A DNA stretch of 64,000 nt, from assembly GCA_050015275.1 (NCBI GenBank), contig JBEKBS010000006.1, positions 67,147 through 131,146 on the forward strand, given 5' to 3'. This document shows, in pieces, positions 44,996 through 53,697 of the stretch (within the stretch, counting starts at the first letter, position 1; each line of letters begins with the position of its first letter). The translations under genes and the position numbers were made by a program. The DNA comes from DATKJS01 sp050015275. Its GTDB lineage: Bacteria > Acidobacteriota > Aminicenantia > Aminicenantales > Saccharicenantaceae. The notes beneath the pieces are model-generated. The model worked only from the letters and a program-made list of their open reading frames with translations, had not been told where the DNA came from and made no database searches.

Positions 44996-47900
44996 ATGGA
45001 AAAAAGACGCTCGCTGATCGAGGTCCTTCTTCGCTACCGCCAGCCCATCATCATCCTCACGGCCGTCCTCGTCCTGACGGGCCTCACCGCCCTGGTCAGA
45101 ATGCCCCGGGACGAATTCCCCACCTTCAAGATCCGGCAGGGGGTCATCATCGGGGTCTATCCGGGGGCGTCCTCCAAGCAGGTCGAGGCCGAGGTCACCG
45201 ACAAGGTCGAGCAGTACCTGTTCCAGTACAAGTCCGTCAAGCGCGCCAAGACCTATTCCGTTTCCAGCGAGGACATGATGGTCATCTACGTCGAGGTCTC
45301 GGACAGCGAGAAAGACCCCGACGGCTTCTGGCTGAAGCTCCGCCACGGCCTGAACGAGCTGAAGGCGCAGCTTCCCGCCGGCCTGACCTCGCTCGCCGCG
45401 GACAACGACTTCGGCAACACGTCGGCCCTGCTCCTGTCCGTCCGTTCCGACGGCAAGACCTACCGGGAGCTTGAGGATCACGTCAAGCAGCTGGAGAACA
45501 GCGTGCGGCGCATCCCCTCGGTCTCCAGGGTCAAGCGCTTCGGCGTCCAGAGCCAGCAGATCAGCGTCTACCTCGACAACGCCAAGCTGGCCCGCTACGC
45601 CATCCGGCCGCTGACCCTGGCCGCGGCCATCATCCCCCAGAGCACGTCCGGCTACGCCGGAGAGCTCGACGACGGCCGGCTCATCCGCCCTCTGTCCGTC
45701 CCGGCCAGCTACAAGACCGAGAACGACCTGGCCGAACAGATCGTCTACGCGGAGCCGGGCGGGACCGTCGTCCGACTCAAGGACGTGGCCCGGATCGTCC
45801 GGGAATACGAGGAGCCCCGCTCCTACGTCCGCGTCAACGGCAAGAAATGCCTGGTCGTCTCTCTGGAGATGCAGGACGGGAGGAACATCGTCGACTTCGG
45901 CCGGGACGTCGGCCGGGCCATTGACGATTTCAAGAAGACTCTCCCGCCTGACGTCAAGATCGAGACCATCTCCAGCATCCCGGACGCCGTGGCCAAGTCC
46001 ATCGACGATTTCATGAGGGAGTTCGCCATCGCCGTCCTCGCGGTCATCGCCGTGACCCTTGTCCTCCTGCCGGTCCGGGTGGCCCTGGCCGCGGCGGCGA
46101 CCATCCCCATCACCATCCTCTCGACCCTCGGCATCCTGTGGGCGTTCGGCATGGACCTCCAGACCGTGTCCCTGGCCGCGCTGATCATCGTCCTGGGGCT
46201 GGTCGTCGACGACCCCATCGTCATCATCGACAATTACATCGAGAAGCTCGACAACGGCTTCGATCGCCGCCAAGCGGCCTCCCGGAGCGTCAAGGAGCTC
46301 TTCCCATCGGTCTTCGCGGCCACCATCATCATCATGTGCTGCTTCATCCCGGTCCGGTTCTTCATGACCGGGATGGCCGGCGACTTCCTCCGCTCGATGC
46401 CCCCGACCGTGATCACGGCCCTGACGGCGTCGCTCCTGGCAGCCTCCCTGATCACCCCCCTCATGTGCCATGCCTTCATCAGGCACGGCGTCCGGACCGG
46501 TCAGGCCGGACGGAGGGCCGCCTTCCTGGCAGGCCTGCAGAGGCGTTACGACCGGCTCGTCGAGGCCGTCTTCCGCCGGAAGGCCCTGGTCCTGGCGGTC
46601 GGAGCCTCGTCGTTCGTTCTCGGCCTGGCCATCCTCTCCCTCGCCCCCACTCAGCCCTTCCCCAAGGTCGAGCGGAACCAGTTCGCCGTCGAGGTCACCA
46701 TGCCCGCGGGCACCTCCCTCGAACGGACAGACGCCGTCGTGAAGGACCTGGAGGCGCTGCTCATGAAGGACCCCCGGGTCAAGGTCGTGACCTCGTTCGT
46801 CGGGACGAGCTCCCCGCGCTTCCATGCCGTCTACGCGCCCCGCTTCCCGTCCAGGGACCTCGGCCAGCTGGTCGTGCTGACCGACTCCAAGGAATCCACG
46901 GTCGCCATCCTCGACGAGCACAACCGGAAATACGCCAGCCGCTACCCGGGGGCAGAGGTCAAATGGAAGCAGCTGGAGATGGCCCTGTTCGGCGAGCCGG
47001 TCGAGGTCCGCATCTCCGGCGACGATATCCCGGACCTCAAGCGGACGGCGGCCAAGGTCATGGACATCCTCCGGTCCATCCCGGGCGTCGTCAGGGCCTA
47101 CACTGACTTTCGGGAGCCCCTTCAGGCGGTCACCGTGGCCGTCAAGAAGGACGAGGCCAACCGGCTGGGCTATCCGAAGGCCATCCTGAACTATTCGCTG
47201 ATGACCGGGACCAAGGGACTGCCGGCGGCCGTCGTCTGGGAAGGCGATTATCCGCTCCAGGTCCGGCTGAAGGTCGAAGGCATGGCCAAGCCCGGCCCGG
47301 CCGACCTCGAGAATCTCTACGTCACCTCCCCCCTGCTCGGCTCGTCCGTGCCGCTCCGGCAGCTGGCCGAGCTCCGGCCGTCGTGGACCGAGGGCGACAT
47401 CGTCCGGCGGAACGGGGTGAGGACGCTGACCGTGCTGGCCGAGCTCGACCGCGGCGTTTACTCCTCGAATGTCACCAAGAAAGCCAAGCCTCTCATTGAC
47501 CGGCTGAGCCTGCCGCCGGGTGTCCGGGTCGCGTACGGTGGCGAGATGGAGGCCAGCGTCGAGTACTTCACGCCATTTTATTACGCCTTGATCGTGAGCA
47601 TCACCCTGGTCTTTCTCATCCTGATGTTCGAGTTCCGGAGCCTGAAGAAATCGCTCCTGATCATGATCATCATGCCCCTGACCCTCTTCGGGGCGGCCTT
47701 CGGCATCCTCGTCAGCGGCTATCCCTTCAGCATCACGGCCTTCGTCGGGGTCATCGCCCTTTTCGGCATCGTCGTCCGGAACGGCATCATCTACGTCCAA
47801 TACGCCGACGAGCTGCGCAACGTCCTCGGCTACGGACCGGAGGAAGCGGCCATCGCCGCCGGCAAGCGCCGGATGAGGCCCATCTTCCTGACGGCCATGG

Positions 47901-48100
47901 CGGCCACGGTCGGGGTCGTGCCCATGATCCTGAGCGGCTCCTCCCTCTGGGGGCCGCTGGGCTCGGTCATCTGCTTCGGCCTGCTCTTCGCCCTGGTCCT
48001 GTCGCTCCTCATCCTGCCGGTCCTTTACTACATGCTCCACAAGAACGACCGTCGAACGCCGCCCGGAGATGAACACGCGGCGGAAGGGGAACCCGCATGA
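44996..48100 (+). CDS. RND efflux transporter (HAE family)
   Basis: ATG 44996 is chosen because it opens the canonical cytosolic start and first helix ('RYRQPIIILTAVLVLTGLTALVRMPRDEFP'); the longer frame overlaps the adaptor. The 1034-aa protein has 12 predicted helices with two large periplasmic loops. The proton-relay aspartates are in 'IIVLGLVVDDPIVIIDNYIE' (TM4). The late motifs 'KRRMRPIFLTAMAATVGVVPMIL' and 'LILPVLYYMLHK' (TM11-12) are present. It exports amphiphilic compounds across the envelope using the proton gradient. The gene starts 23 nt after the adaptor and overlaps tolC by 4 nt, giving a compact TetR-MFP-RND-TolC operon. Confidence 0.94.
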   Translation: MEKRRSLIEVLLRYRQPIIILTAVLVLTGLTALVRMPRDEFPTFKIRQGVIIGVYPGASSKQVEAEVTDKVEQYLFQYKSVKRAKTYSVSSEDMMVIYVEVSDSEKDPDGFWLKLRHGLNELKAQLPAGLTSLAADNDFGNTSALLLSVRSDGKTYRELEDHVKQLENSVRRIPSVSRVKRFGVQSQQISVYLDNAKLARYAIRPLTLAAAIIPQSTSGYAGELDDGRLIRPLSVPASYKTENDLAEQIVYAEPGGTVVRLKDVARIVREYEEPRSYVRVNGKKCLVVSLEMQDGRNIVDFGRDVGRAIDDFKKTLPPDVKIETISSIPDAVAKSIDDFMREFAIAVLAVIAVTLVLLPVRVALAAAATIPITILSTLGILWAFGMDLQTVSLAALIIVLGLVVDDPIVIIDNYIEKLDNGFDRRQAASRSVKELFPSVFAATIIIMCCFIPVRFFMTGMAGDFLRSMPPTVITALTASLLAASLITPLMCHAFIRHGVRTGQAGRRAAFLAGLQRRYDRLVEAVFRRKALVLAVGASSFVLGLAILSLAPTQPFPKVERNQFAVEVTMPAGTSLERTDAVVKDLEALLMKDPRVKVVTSFVGTSSPRFHAVYAPRFPSRDLGQLVVLTDSKESTVAILDEHNRKYASRYPGAEVKWKQLEMALFGEPVEVRISGDDIPDLKRTAAKVMDILRSIPGVVRAYTDFREPLQAVTVAVKKDEANRLGYPKAILNYSLMTGTKGLPAAVVWEGDYPLQVRLKVEGMAKPGPADLENLYVTSPLLGSSVPLRQLAELRPSWTEGDIVRRNGVRTLTVLAELDRGVYSSNVTKKAKPLIDRLSLPPGVRVAYGGEMEASVEYFTPFYYALIVSITLVFLILMFEFRSLKKSLLIMIIMPLTLFGAAFGILVSGYPFSITAFVGVIALFGIVVRNGIIYVQYADELRNVLGYGPEEAAIAAGKRRMRPIFLTAMAATVGVVPMILSGSSLWGPLGSVICFGLLFALVLSLLILPVLYYMLHKNDRRTPPGDEHAAEGEPA

Positions 48101-49449
48101 AGAAGACGAGAGAACTCTGCGCCGCGGCCGTCATCCTTCTCCTCGCCGCCGGCCTCTCCCGGGCCGAGGACAAGCTGACCCTCGAGGAGAGCAAGCGGCT
48201 GGCCCTCCAGAACAACGTCCGGACGAAGAATAGCGCCCTCGAATCCGAGGCGGCCCGCGAGACGCGGCGCGAGGCCTTCACCCGCTTCTTCCCGTCCGTC
48301 AGCGCCTCGGGCACGGCCTTCGACGCCAGCAAGTCCATGCTCGAGATCACGACGCCGGGAGGGAACCTGCCCGTCTATGACGGGAACCCCGCCAACCTGC
48401 CGACGGCGACCGCGTTCGCCTATTTCCCCGGCGCCACGATGGGGATCCTCGGTTCCATGAAGTTCGGGCTGGTCAGCGCCGTCCAGCCGGTCTTCGCCGG
48501 CGGCCGCATCGTCAACGGCAACCGGCTCGCCGCCCTGGGCGTCGAGGCCAGCGACGAGAAGGCCCGGCTCGCCCGCGACGAGGTCCTGCGGACGACCGAG
48601 GAGGATTACTGGCGGGTCGTCTCCCTGGACGACAAGTTGCGGACGGTCGAGAAGTACGAAGCGTTCCTCCGCCGGCTCCTCGGACAGGTCGAGGACGCCT
48701 ACGACGCCGGCCTGGTCATGAAGAACGACGTCCTCAAGGTCCGGCTCAAGCTGTCCGAGGTCCTCCTCAACAAGTCCAAGGCCGGGAACGGGAGGGCGCT
48801 GGCGGCCATGGCCCTCTGCCAGCACATCGGCATCCCCTACGACCCGGCCGTCGAGCTCTCCGACCCGCTCGTCGTGGACGGCCCCCCTGACGCCTACCAT
48901 GTCGACCACCAGGAGGCCCTCAAGGCCCGGCCCGAATTCCGGCTCCTCCAGGCCTCCGTCCGGGCAGAGGAGCTCAAGACCCGCATGACGCTCGGGGAGT
49001 ATCTCCCGCAGGCGGGCGTCGGCGTCGCCGGACTGTACATGAAGATGGACTCGGCCAAGGGAAGGACGAACGGCGTCCTCTTCGGCACCCTGTCCATTCC
49101 CCTATCCGGCTGGTGGGGCGGGTCGCACGCCCTGGGCGAGCGGAAGGCCCAGGAGCAGATCGCCCGGAACATCCTGAAGGACAACGCCGACCTGCTCGTC
49201 CTCCAGATGGAGAAAGCCTGGCAGGACCTCACGGACGCCCATCGGCAGGTTCTACTGGCCCGGGAGTCCAAGGCCCAGGCCGAGGAGAACCTCAAGGTCA
49301 ACCAGGACAGCTACGACAACGGCCTCACGAGCGTCTCCGACCTGCTCGAAGCCCAGGCCCTCCTCCAGCAGGCCAACGACCAGCTGACGGACGCCATGGC
49401 CGCCTACCGCGTCGACCTCGTCTCTTACCTGCAAGTCACGGGCAGATAG
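48097..49449 (+). CDS. TolC-family outer-membrane channel of the RND pump
   Basis: The 450-aa protein overlaps the RND stop by ATGA. It has a signal peptide ('LCAAAVILLLAAGLSRAED') and the duplicated OEP helices. The first half includes 'LTLEESKRLALQNNVRTKNSALE' and 'VEDAYDAGLVMKNDVLKVRLKLSE'. The second half includes 'HQEALKARPEFRLLQASV' and 'NQDSYDNGLTSVSDLLEAQALLQQANDQLTDA'. It forms the exit duct for the RND pump. It is distinct from the TolC of the EmrAB-like operon at 26-27.4 kb. Confidence 0.92.
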   Translation: MKKTRELCAAAVILLLAAGLSRAEDKLTLEESKRLALQNNVRTKNSALESEAARETRREAFTRFFPSVSASGTAFDASKSMLEITTPGGNLPVYDGNPANLPTATAFAYFPGATMGILGSMKFGLVSAVQPVFAGGRIVNGNRLAALGVEASDEKARLARDEVLRTTEEDYWRVVSLDDKLRTVEKYEAFLRRLLGQVEDAYDAGLVMKNDVLKVRLKLSEVLLNKSKAGNGRALAAMALCQHIGIPYDPAVELSDPLVVDGPPDAYHVDHQEALKARPEFRLLQASVRAEELKTRMTLGEYLPQAGVGVAGLYMKMDSAKGRTNGVLFGTLSIPLSGWWGGSHALGERKAQEQIARNILKDNADLLVLQMEKAWQDLTDAHRQVLLARESKAQAEENLKVNQDSYDNGLTSVSDLLEAQALLQQANDQLTDAMAAYRVDLVSYLQVTGR

Positions 49450-49561
49450 CCGCAAAGAGTTGCGATCGCCGGTGCGTTTGCTGGATATGGGTCGCATCTG
49501 GCGCTTGATGCGTTTAGTTTATGAAGCCTGCCACTCATTTAGGATACCCCTCTCTTATGCC

Positions 49562-49603
49562 CGCAGAAGGCCCCTCTCGCGCCCTCTAGCGCATTTTCTG
49601 GGC
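49562..49603 (+). repeat. Dispersed degenerate repeat, copy 2
   Basis: Matches the reverse complement of 37399-37440 at 37 of 42 positions, core CCCTCTAGCGCATTT. It directly adjoins the tRNA-Arg(CCG) relic, suggesting that these repeats travel with integration sites. Confidence 0.6.
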
Positions 49604-49612
49604 TTCTCCAAG

Positions 49613-49677
49613 TGGCTGGGAACGAGTTCGAACCTCCAACCTTTGGATCCGGAATCCAACGCTCCATATGCCCTACG
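49613..49677 (-). pseudogene. tRNA-Arg(CCG) relic
   Basis: The minus strand has a perfect anticodon arm TTGGA-TTCCGGA-TCCAA (49659-49643), anticodon CCG, preceded by GGAGCG (end of a D-arm) and followed by variable bases AGGTT, a T-arm 5' strand and loop GGAGG-TTCGAAC, then CCCAGCC-A as acceptor strand. The 3' T-stem and the 5' third no longer pair, so this is not a working tRNA. Confidence 0.65.
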
Positions 49678-49767
49678 AAGTATCACGCACACGAGAGCAG
49701 CCTGTCAGCACGGCACGGACCGTGGGGGATGATGGGTCTGGGATGCAGGCGGAGGGGTATTGCCATG

Positions 49768-49790
49768 CTGCGATTGTGCTCAAATTGTGA
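49768..49790 (-). pseudogene. Integrase C-terminal tail relic
   Basis: The minus strand reads D-H-N-L-S-T-I-A. The DNA is nearly identical to the EHNLCTI tail at 31816-31837, and the form HNLGTI is common at the end of site-specific integrases. Nothing of the catalytic domain remains nearby. The rest of 49.45-50.18 kb, apart from the relics listed, holds no recognisable feature. Confidence 0.4.
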
Positions 49791-49895
49791 TCAGCAGAGG
49801 TCTAAAACGGAGCAAAATTGTACAAAATGGCGACACTCCGGAGTCGGCTGGGACATGGACTAAATCGCTGGTCTCTCGGGTTATAAGGGAGTGCT

Positions 49896-49933
49896 CCTGG
49901 CCTGACTCGAACAGGCGACACATGGATTAGGAA
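49896..49933 (-). repeat. tRNA-Arg(CCT) 3'-half relic, 38-bp direct repeat copy 1
   Basis: Identical over 38 bp to 63963-64000 and over 23 bp to 31687-31709. On the minus strand it reads TTCCTAA-TCCAT (anticodon loop with CCT and 3' stem), GTGTC, then T-arm GCCTG-TTCGAGT-CAGGC and the start of an acceptor strand. The expected 5' anticodon stem ATGGA is replaced by GTGCA, so the tRNA is broken here. Confidence 0.7.
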
Positions 49934-50178
49934 TGCACACCGCTGATATTATTCCGGACATTTAATTGGCTATTTATGAATATCTTACAAGCATAACTGC
50001 AGGGGCCGTCGCGGCAAGAGTGTCAACTTTTTGTCGTGTTGTATCCGGGAATTCCTGATATTTTCGCTGGAGGTTCATAGGCTAAAAAACTCACATTATG
50101 CTTGGTCCGTTCTTAAAAAATAAGGTCCCGGACCTAATCCGGGGACAAACTTAGCGGCCTTCCGTTCTTGTCCCCTGC

Positions 50179-51213
50179 CTACTTGCCTACCACGAGGATC
50201 GAGAAGGAGTCCGGTACCATCTGACCCCGGCTCCGTCTGCCTGCCGGCGGCGGCGTCGGCGGTGGAGTGAACTCTGCGGCGATAAGAAAAATCTTATTCG
50301 TCTTGGTGTCCAATGTCAGGGTTTTCGCAGTCCGCTGGGTTTGCACGTTCTGTGTCACAACGAAGCTGGCCGGGCCGTTCTCCTTGATGACGGTCAGCGT
50401 GCCATCCCCCTGCGAGCTGAAGGCTTCCATCGTCGCCGGATTGAATACGGCGCCATCGACGCCGCTGCCGATCGGCAGGGCGGTGATGATCTTGCCGTCG
50501 TTGGCATTGAGGATCACCATCGTAGCGGGGTCATGGCAGGCGGCGAAGAGAATGTGATTCTTCACGTCGAACGCCAGCCCGCCTGGCCCTCCGCCCTTGC
50601 CATTGAGGCCGTAGTGGGCGGTGACCGTGAGCGTCTTCGCGTCGACGACAGCGATGTTGTCCTTGTCTTCGATGTCGACGTACAAATGGCCCCGGCCGTC
50701 CGTGACGGCCTGTTCCGGCCCGCCGCCCAGGTCGATCGTCCCGGCCACGGAGCCGTCTTTCGCGTTGATCACCGTCGCATTGGGCGCGCTGTGGCTGAAC
50801 ACGTAGACCCGCTCGTTGAATGGGTCGAACAAGATGCCGTCCGGGTTGCCCTGCACGTCGATAGTCTTGATCGTCGCCAGGGTCTTCGTATCCCACATCA
50901 CGACGGGCTTACTGCTGCAAAAGCCGTGGTTAGATTTGGGGTCGACAGCGACCCCGCGCGCGTTGGCATTGGGAATTTCGGCAACGGGGTCGAGCGTGTC
51001 GAGGTTGAAGACGCTCACCCGGGCGCCGGGACCGGTCCGAGGAATGTATAGCCTGCGTCCTGCGACGTCCGCATAAACGTAGTCAAATCCGCCTGCGCCG
51101 CCAACCTTGGCCGTCTTGATCAACTTGTAAGACTGATTGGTTGGCCCCTGCTGCGCCCATCCGATCGAAATGAGCATGGCGATAATTGCCGCGCATAGAC
51201 AGAGCCGTCGCAT
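50179..51213 (-). CDS. Secreted YVTN/YncE-like beta-propeller protein
   Basis: The 344-aa protein has a signal peptide ('LCLCAAIIAMLISIGWAQQ') and about seven repeats of the YVTN type: 'GRRLYIPRTGPGARVSVFNLDTL', 'PNANARGVAVDPKSNHGF', 'NPDGILFDPFNERVYVFSH', 'AVTDGRGHLYVDIEDKDNIAVVDAKTL' and 'GGLAFDVKNHILFAACHDPATMVIL'. Each repeat ends with a V..(D/N)..T turn. Such propellers are periplasmic or surface proteins that bind partners or metals. Function is unknown in this family. Base composition is a little less GC-rich than in the first 20 kb. Confidence 0.88.
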   Translation of the reverse strand: MRRLCLCAAIIAMLISIGWAQQGPTNQSYKLIKTAKVGGAGGFDYVYADVAGRRLYIPRTGPGARVSVFNLDTLDPVAEIPNANARGVAVDPKSNHGFCSSKPVVMWDTKTLATIKTIDVQGNPDGILFDPFNERVYVFSHSAPNATVINAKDGSVAGTIDLGGGPEQAVTDGRGHLYVDIEDKDNIAVVDAKTLTVTAHYGLNGKGGGPGGLAFDVKNHILFAACHDPATMVILNANDGKIITALPIGSGVDGAVFNPATMEAFSSQGDGTLTVIKENGPASFVVTQNVQTQRTAKTLTLDTKTNKIFLIAAEFTPPPTPPPAGRRSRGQMVPDSFSILVVGK

Positions 51214-51328
51214 CTCGTTTTCTCCTTAATGAAAATTTATCCTATGGATAGGATATTCCTTTTTGCATGGCCCGGCAAACCACCGCTTTGGCCGAAGAGC
51301 CGTAGTCTCCCCTTTTCGGCCACGAACT

Positions 51329-52642
51329 TCATTTGGGATTATCATAAATTTCTTTCTTCACGACTGCCAACCTCTTCTCTTCCACCTTAACGGCTTTGAC
51401 ATTGCCCCAGTTCATGGCCAAGTAGACAAGGGGATGGCGAAAGTTCCCCAGGAGCCGCCGAAGAATAGACAATGGGCTGTAGAACTTTTTCCTTGCGCTT
51501 ATTTTTCCAACCATCAATTCGTACGGCGACATGTTTCTCGGTTGAAAGACCACGGTGCTGTGGTCGTAGTATCTCCAGTCGTCGGTGAGCAACCGGCCTT
51601 CCTCTTTCATTTTCTGGAAAGTCTTCGTCCCCGGGTACGGCGTTAGAACATTAAAAGCAACCGTGTGGACCTTGTTTTTGATAAGGAATTTGACAGTATC
51701 ATTAAAGACCTCTTCGGTGTCTTCGTCAAAACCGAAGATCATCGAGGCATGGGCGAATATTCCGGCTTTATGCATTTTTTTCAGGGCATTTTCCAATCCT
51801 TCGAGAGATTTGGACGACTTCCGCAAGGACTTCATCTGGGCCTCCTTGACACTCTCGAGGCCGATGAAAAGGCCTTTGCAGCCGCTTTCGGCGGCCAGCT
51901 TCAAAAGCTCATCGTCCTTGACGAGGAGCGAAATGGACGACTGTCCGACCCAGGAAATCTTGAGTGGTTTTAGAGCGGAAAAGAGCTCCTTGGCGTAGCT
52001 TGGATCCCCGATGATATTATCGTCAAGAAACATGAAGATTTTTTTGCCCGACTCTTTGATATCCCTCACCACATTAGCGACAGGCATATGACGGATCTCT
52101 TTGCCGTAAAGATCCGTGACGCAGCAGAAATCGCAATGATAAGGACAGCCGCGGGACGTCATGATAGGCACCAGACCGAAAAGGTGGCGTTTGGTGATTT
52201 TGCTGAAATCCTTAGGCACGTAGATCGAAAGGTCGGGCCGTGGATTATGATATATTTTCTTCAGACGAGCGTTTTTATAGTCTTCGAGCAATTCGGCCCA
52301 GACACCCTCGGCTTCGCCGATCACGACGGAATCACCGTAGGGTGAGGCTTCATCTGGAAGCAACGTCGGATGCACCCCGCCCAGAACGACCGTTCTCCCT
52401 CTTTTTTTAAACTCCCGAGCGAGCCAATAGGCGCGGGGCGCATTGGACGTCATGAAACTGATTCCGACAAGATCGCATTCCTGCTCGAGATCGATGTCTT
52501 CAGCTTCTTCATCGACCATGGTCACCTGGTGCTCTTTGGGTGTCAGCCCCTGGAGGAGGAACAATGCCAGTTGCGGCATCAACATTTGCTTGTTGGTCTT
52601 TTCGTTCGGGTTAACCGACGGGGTAACGAGCAGGATCTTCAT
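51329..52642 (-). CDS. B12-binding-domain radical SAM enzyme
   Basis: The 437-aa protein starts with a cobalamin-binding-like Rossmann domain ('MKILLVTPSVNPNEKTNKQM', 'LEQECDLVGISFMTSNAPRAYWLAREFKKRGRTVVLGGVHPTLL'). The radical SAM cluster motif 'MTSRGCPYHCDFCCV' (CxxxCxxC) follows, then 'FLDDNIIGDPSYAKELF', 'GLFIGLESVKEAQMKSL', 'ASMIFGFDEDTEEVF' and a C-terminal 'NVLTPYPGTKTFQKMKEEGRL' region. No DxHxxG motif is obvious, so cobalamin may bind base-off without a His ligand, as in related methylases and HpnP/BchE-like enzymes. Substrates may be lipids, hopanoids or tetrapyrroles; none is indicated by the neighbours. Confidence 0.9.
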   Translation of the reverse strand: MKILLVTPSVNPNEKTNKQMLMPQLALFLLQGLTPKEHQVTMVDEEAEDIDLEQECDLVGISFMTSNAPRAYWLAREFKKRGRTVVLGGVHPTLLPDEASPYGDSVVIGEAEGVWAELLEDYKNARLKKIYHNPRPDLSIYVPKDFSKITKRHLFGLVPIMTSRGCPYHCDFCCVTDLYGKEIRHMPVANVVRDIKESGKKIFMFLDDNIIGDPSYAKELFSALKPLKISWVGQSSISLLVKDDELLKLAAESGCKGLFIGLESVKEAQMKSLRKSSKSLEGLENALKKMHKAGIFAHASMIFGFDEDTEEVFNDTVKFLIKNKVHTVAFNVLTPYPGTKTFQKMKEEGRLLTDDWRYYDHSTVVFQPRNMSPYELMVGKISARKKFYSPLSILRRLLGNFRHPLVYLAMNWGNVKAVKVEEKRLAVVKKEIYDNPK

Positions 52643-52717
52643 CCGTTTTCTCTATTCTATCATGGGAGTGTCAGATATCCTGGGCAAACCGCTTCTTCGC
52701 ATTTAAAATAGATAAAA

Positions 52718-53302
52718 CTAGCTCGATTTCGATTCAGAGCCCGGGTTGTCTTTTGGCGGCTCTGTTGCGAGAATCTCTCTAATCGTCGGCTCCCCTTTTA
52801 GGTTTGCCTTAGATGAATGGGAACCGTCCAGGCGCGCTTCTAGCCATCCGTCAACGGACAGCGTACCCGCCCCGACGATCGCGAGAAAGAGACAGCCCAA
52901 CCACATACAGAAGTCCGTCCGCGCTTCATGGGCCATACTCCAAAACCCGTAGCGTTGCAGCTTCGGCAGAGTGAAAACCCAGAATCCATGGCCGAGCAGT
53001 ATGGGAATCTTGGTCGAAAGGATGGCTACGGAGATGTTGATCAGAAGGACTAGCGCCGCCGGTCGAGTCAACAGCCCCAGCAAAACCAGAGAGCCCGCCA
53101 CTATCTCGATCACTCCTACGAACGGTCCCATCACCTCTGGGGCCGGGATGCCTATGTGGGCGAAACGTCCTGCGCCAAGTTCGGCGGCAAAGATAAATTT
53201 CTGGATTCCCTCCGACAGAAAAACCGCTCCCACGAGGACGCGGATCAAGATCGTTGCCGCAGTCGCGTGGGACGACAACATGCATCGAATGGAGGCCTTC
53301 AT
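52718..53302 (-). CDS. DoxX-family membrane protein
   Basis: The 194-aa protein has four hydrophobic segments. The DoxX core is 'ILIRVLVGAVFLSEGIQKFIF', 'GIPAPEVMGPFVGVIEIVAGSLVLLGLLTRPAALVLLINI' and 'WLGCLFLAIVGAGTLSVDG'. A hydrophilic C-terminal tail of about 45 residues follows. DoxX proteins are inner-membrane proteins linked to respiration, quinone or thiosulfate metabolism and to oxidative stress resistance; the biochemical role is uncertain. It is 75 bp upstream of the radical SAM gene on the same strand and may share its transcript. Confidence 0.87.
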   Translation of the reverse strand: MKASIRCMLSSHATAATILIRVLVGAVFLSEGIQKFIFAAELGAGRFAHIGIPAPEVMGPFVGVIEIVAGSLVLLGLLTRPAALVLLINISVAILSTKIPILLGHGFWVFTLPKLQRYGFWSMAHEARTDFCMWLGCLFLAIVGAGTLSVDGWLEARLDGSHSSKANLKGEPTIREILATEPPKDNPGSESKSS

Positions 53303-53533
53303 ACGGATTTACTCCTTTGGGGGTGAATTGCCTTAGATCGTATATGCAGAGGCCCTTTTCGAAGGCCGCGACACAGTCAGATAAATTTTTCCCAAACGGC
53401 ATACTCCTTCCGCTTTGACCCTGTTCTCAATATACCCCTATTGGCGAGCCCCGTTCAACCCGTTCTTCCGCCTCTCAGGCACCTTTGCTAGCCGTTTCGG
53501 TCCGAGCTAGGGCCTAGCATGTGCCAGCCTTGG

Positions 53534-53588
53534 TTTCTTGGGATAAGAAAAGCCCCGCTGATCAGCGGGGCTTTTTTATCCCAAGAAA
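53534..53588. terminator. 55-bp near-perfect palindrome, bidirectional terminator-like
   Basis: Arms of about 27 bp (outer TTTCTTGGGATAA, inner GCCCCGCTGA) pair with a single bulge. The core AGCCCCGCTGATCAGCGGGGCT is flanked by A and T runs, so it can terminate in both directions. It lies between divergent genes (doxX and the 254-aa protein), where no terminator is needed. The rest of 53.30-53.70 kb shows nothing. Confidence 0.75.
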
Positions 53589-53697
53589 GAGCCAGTCTGT
53601 CATGTTGCGCCCCGGGGGAGGAGCGGGTCAGAGAGAAGGAACGGGGAGCTGTTGTGCCCCATAGTTTCATGTGATAGTGTTCGCAGAAGGAGGTCCC

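Noticed and set aside
44840..48076. 1078-codon minus-strand open frame opposite the RND transporter
   Set aside because: D/G/R/H-rich shadow translation without hydrophobic segments; the plus strand is an intact RND pump.
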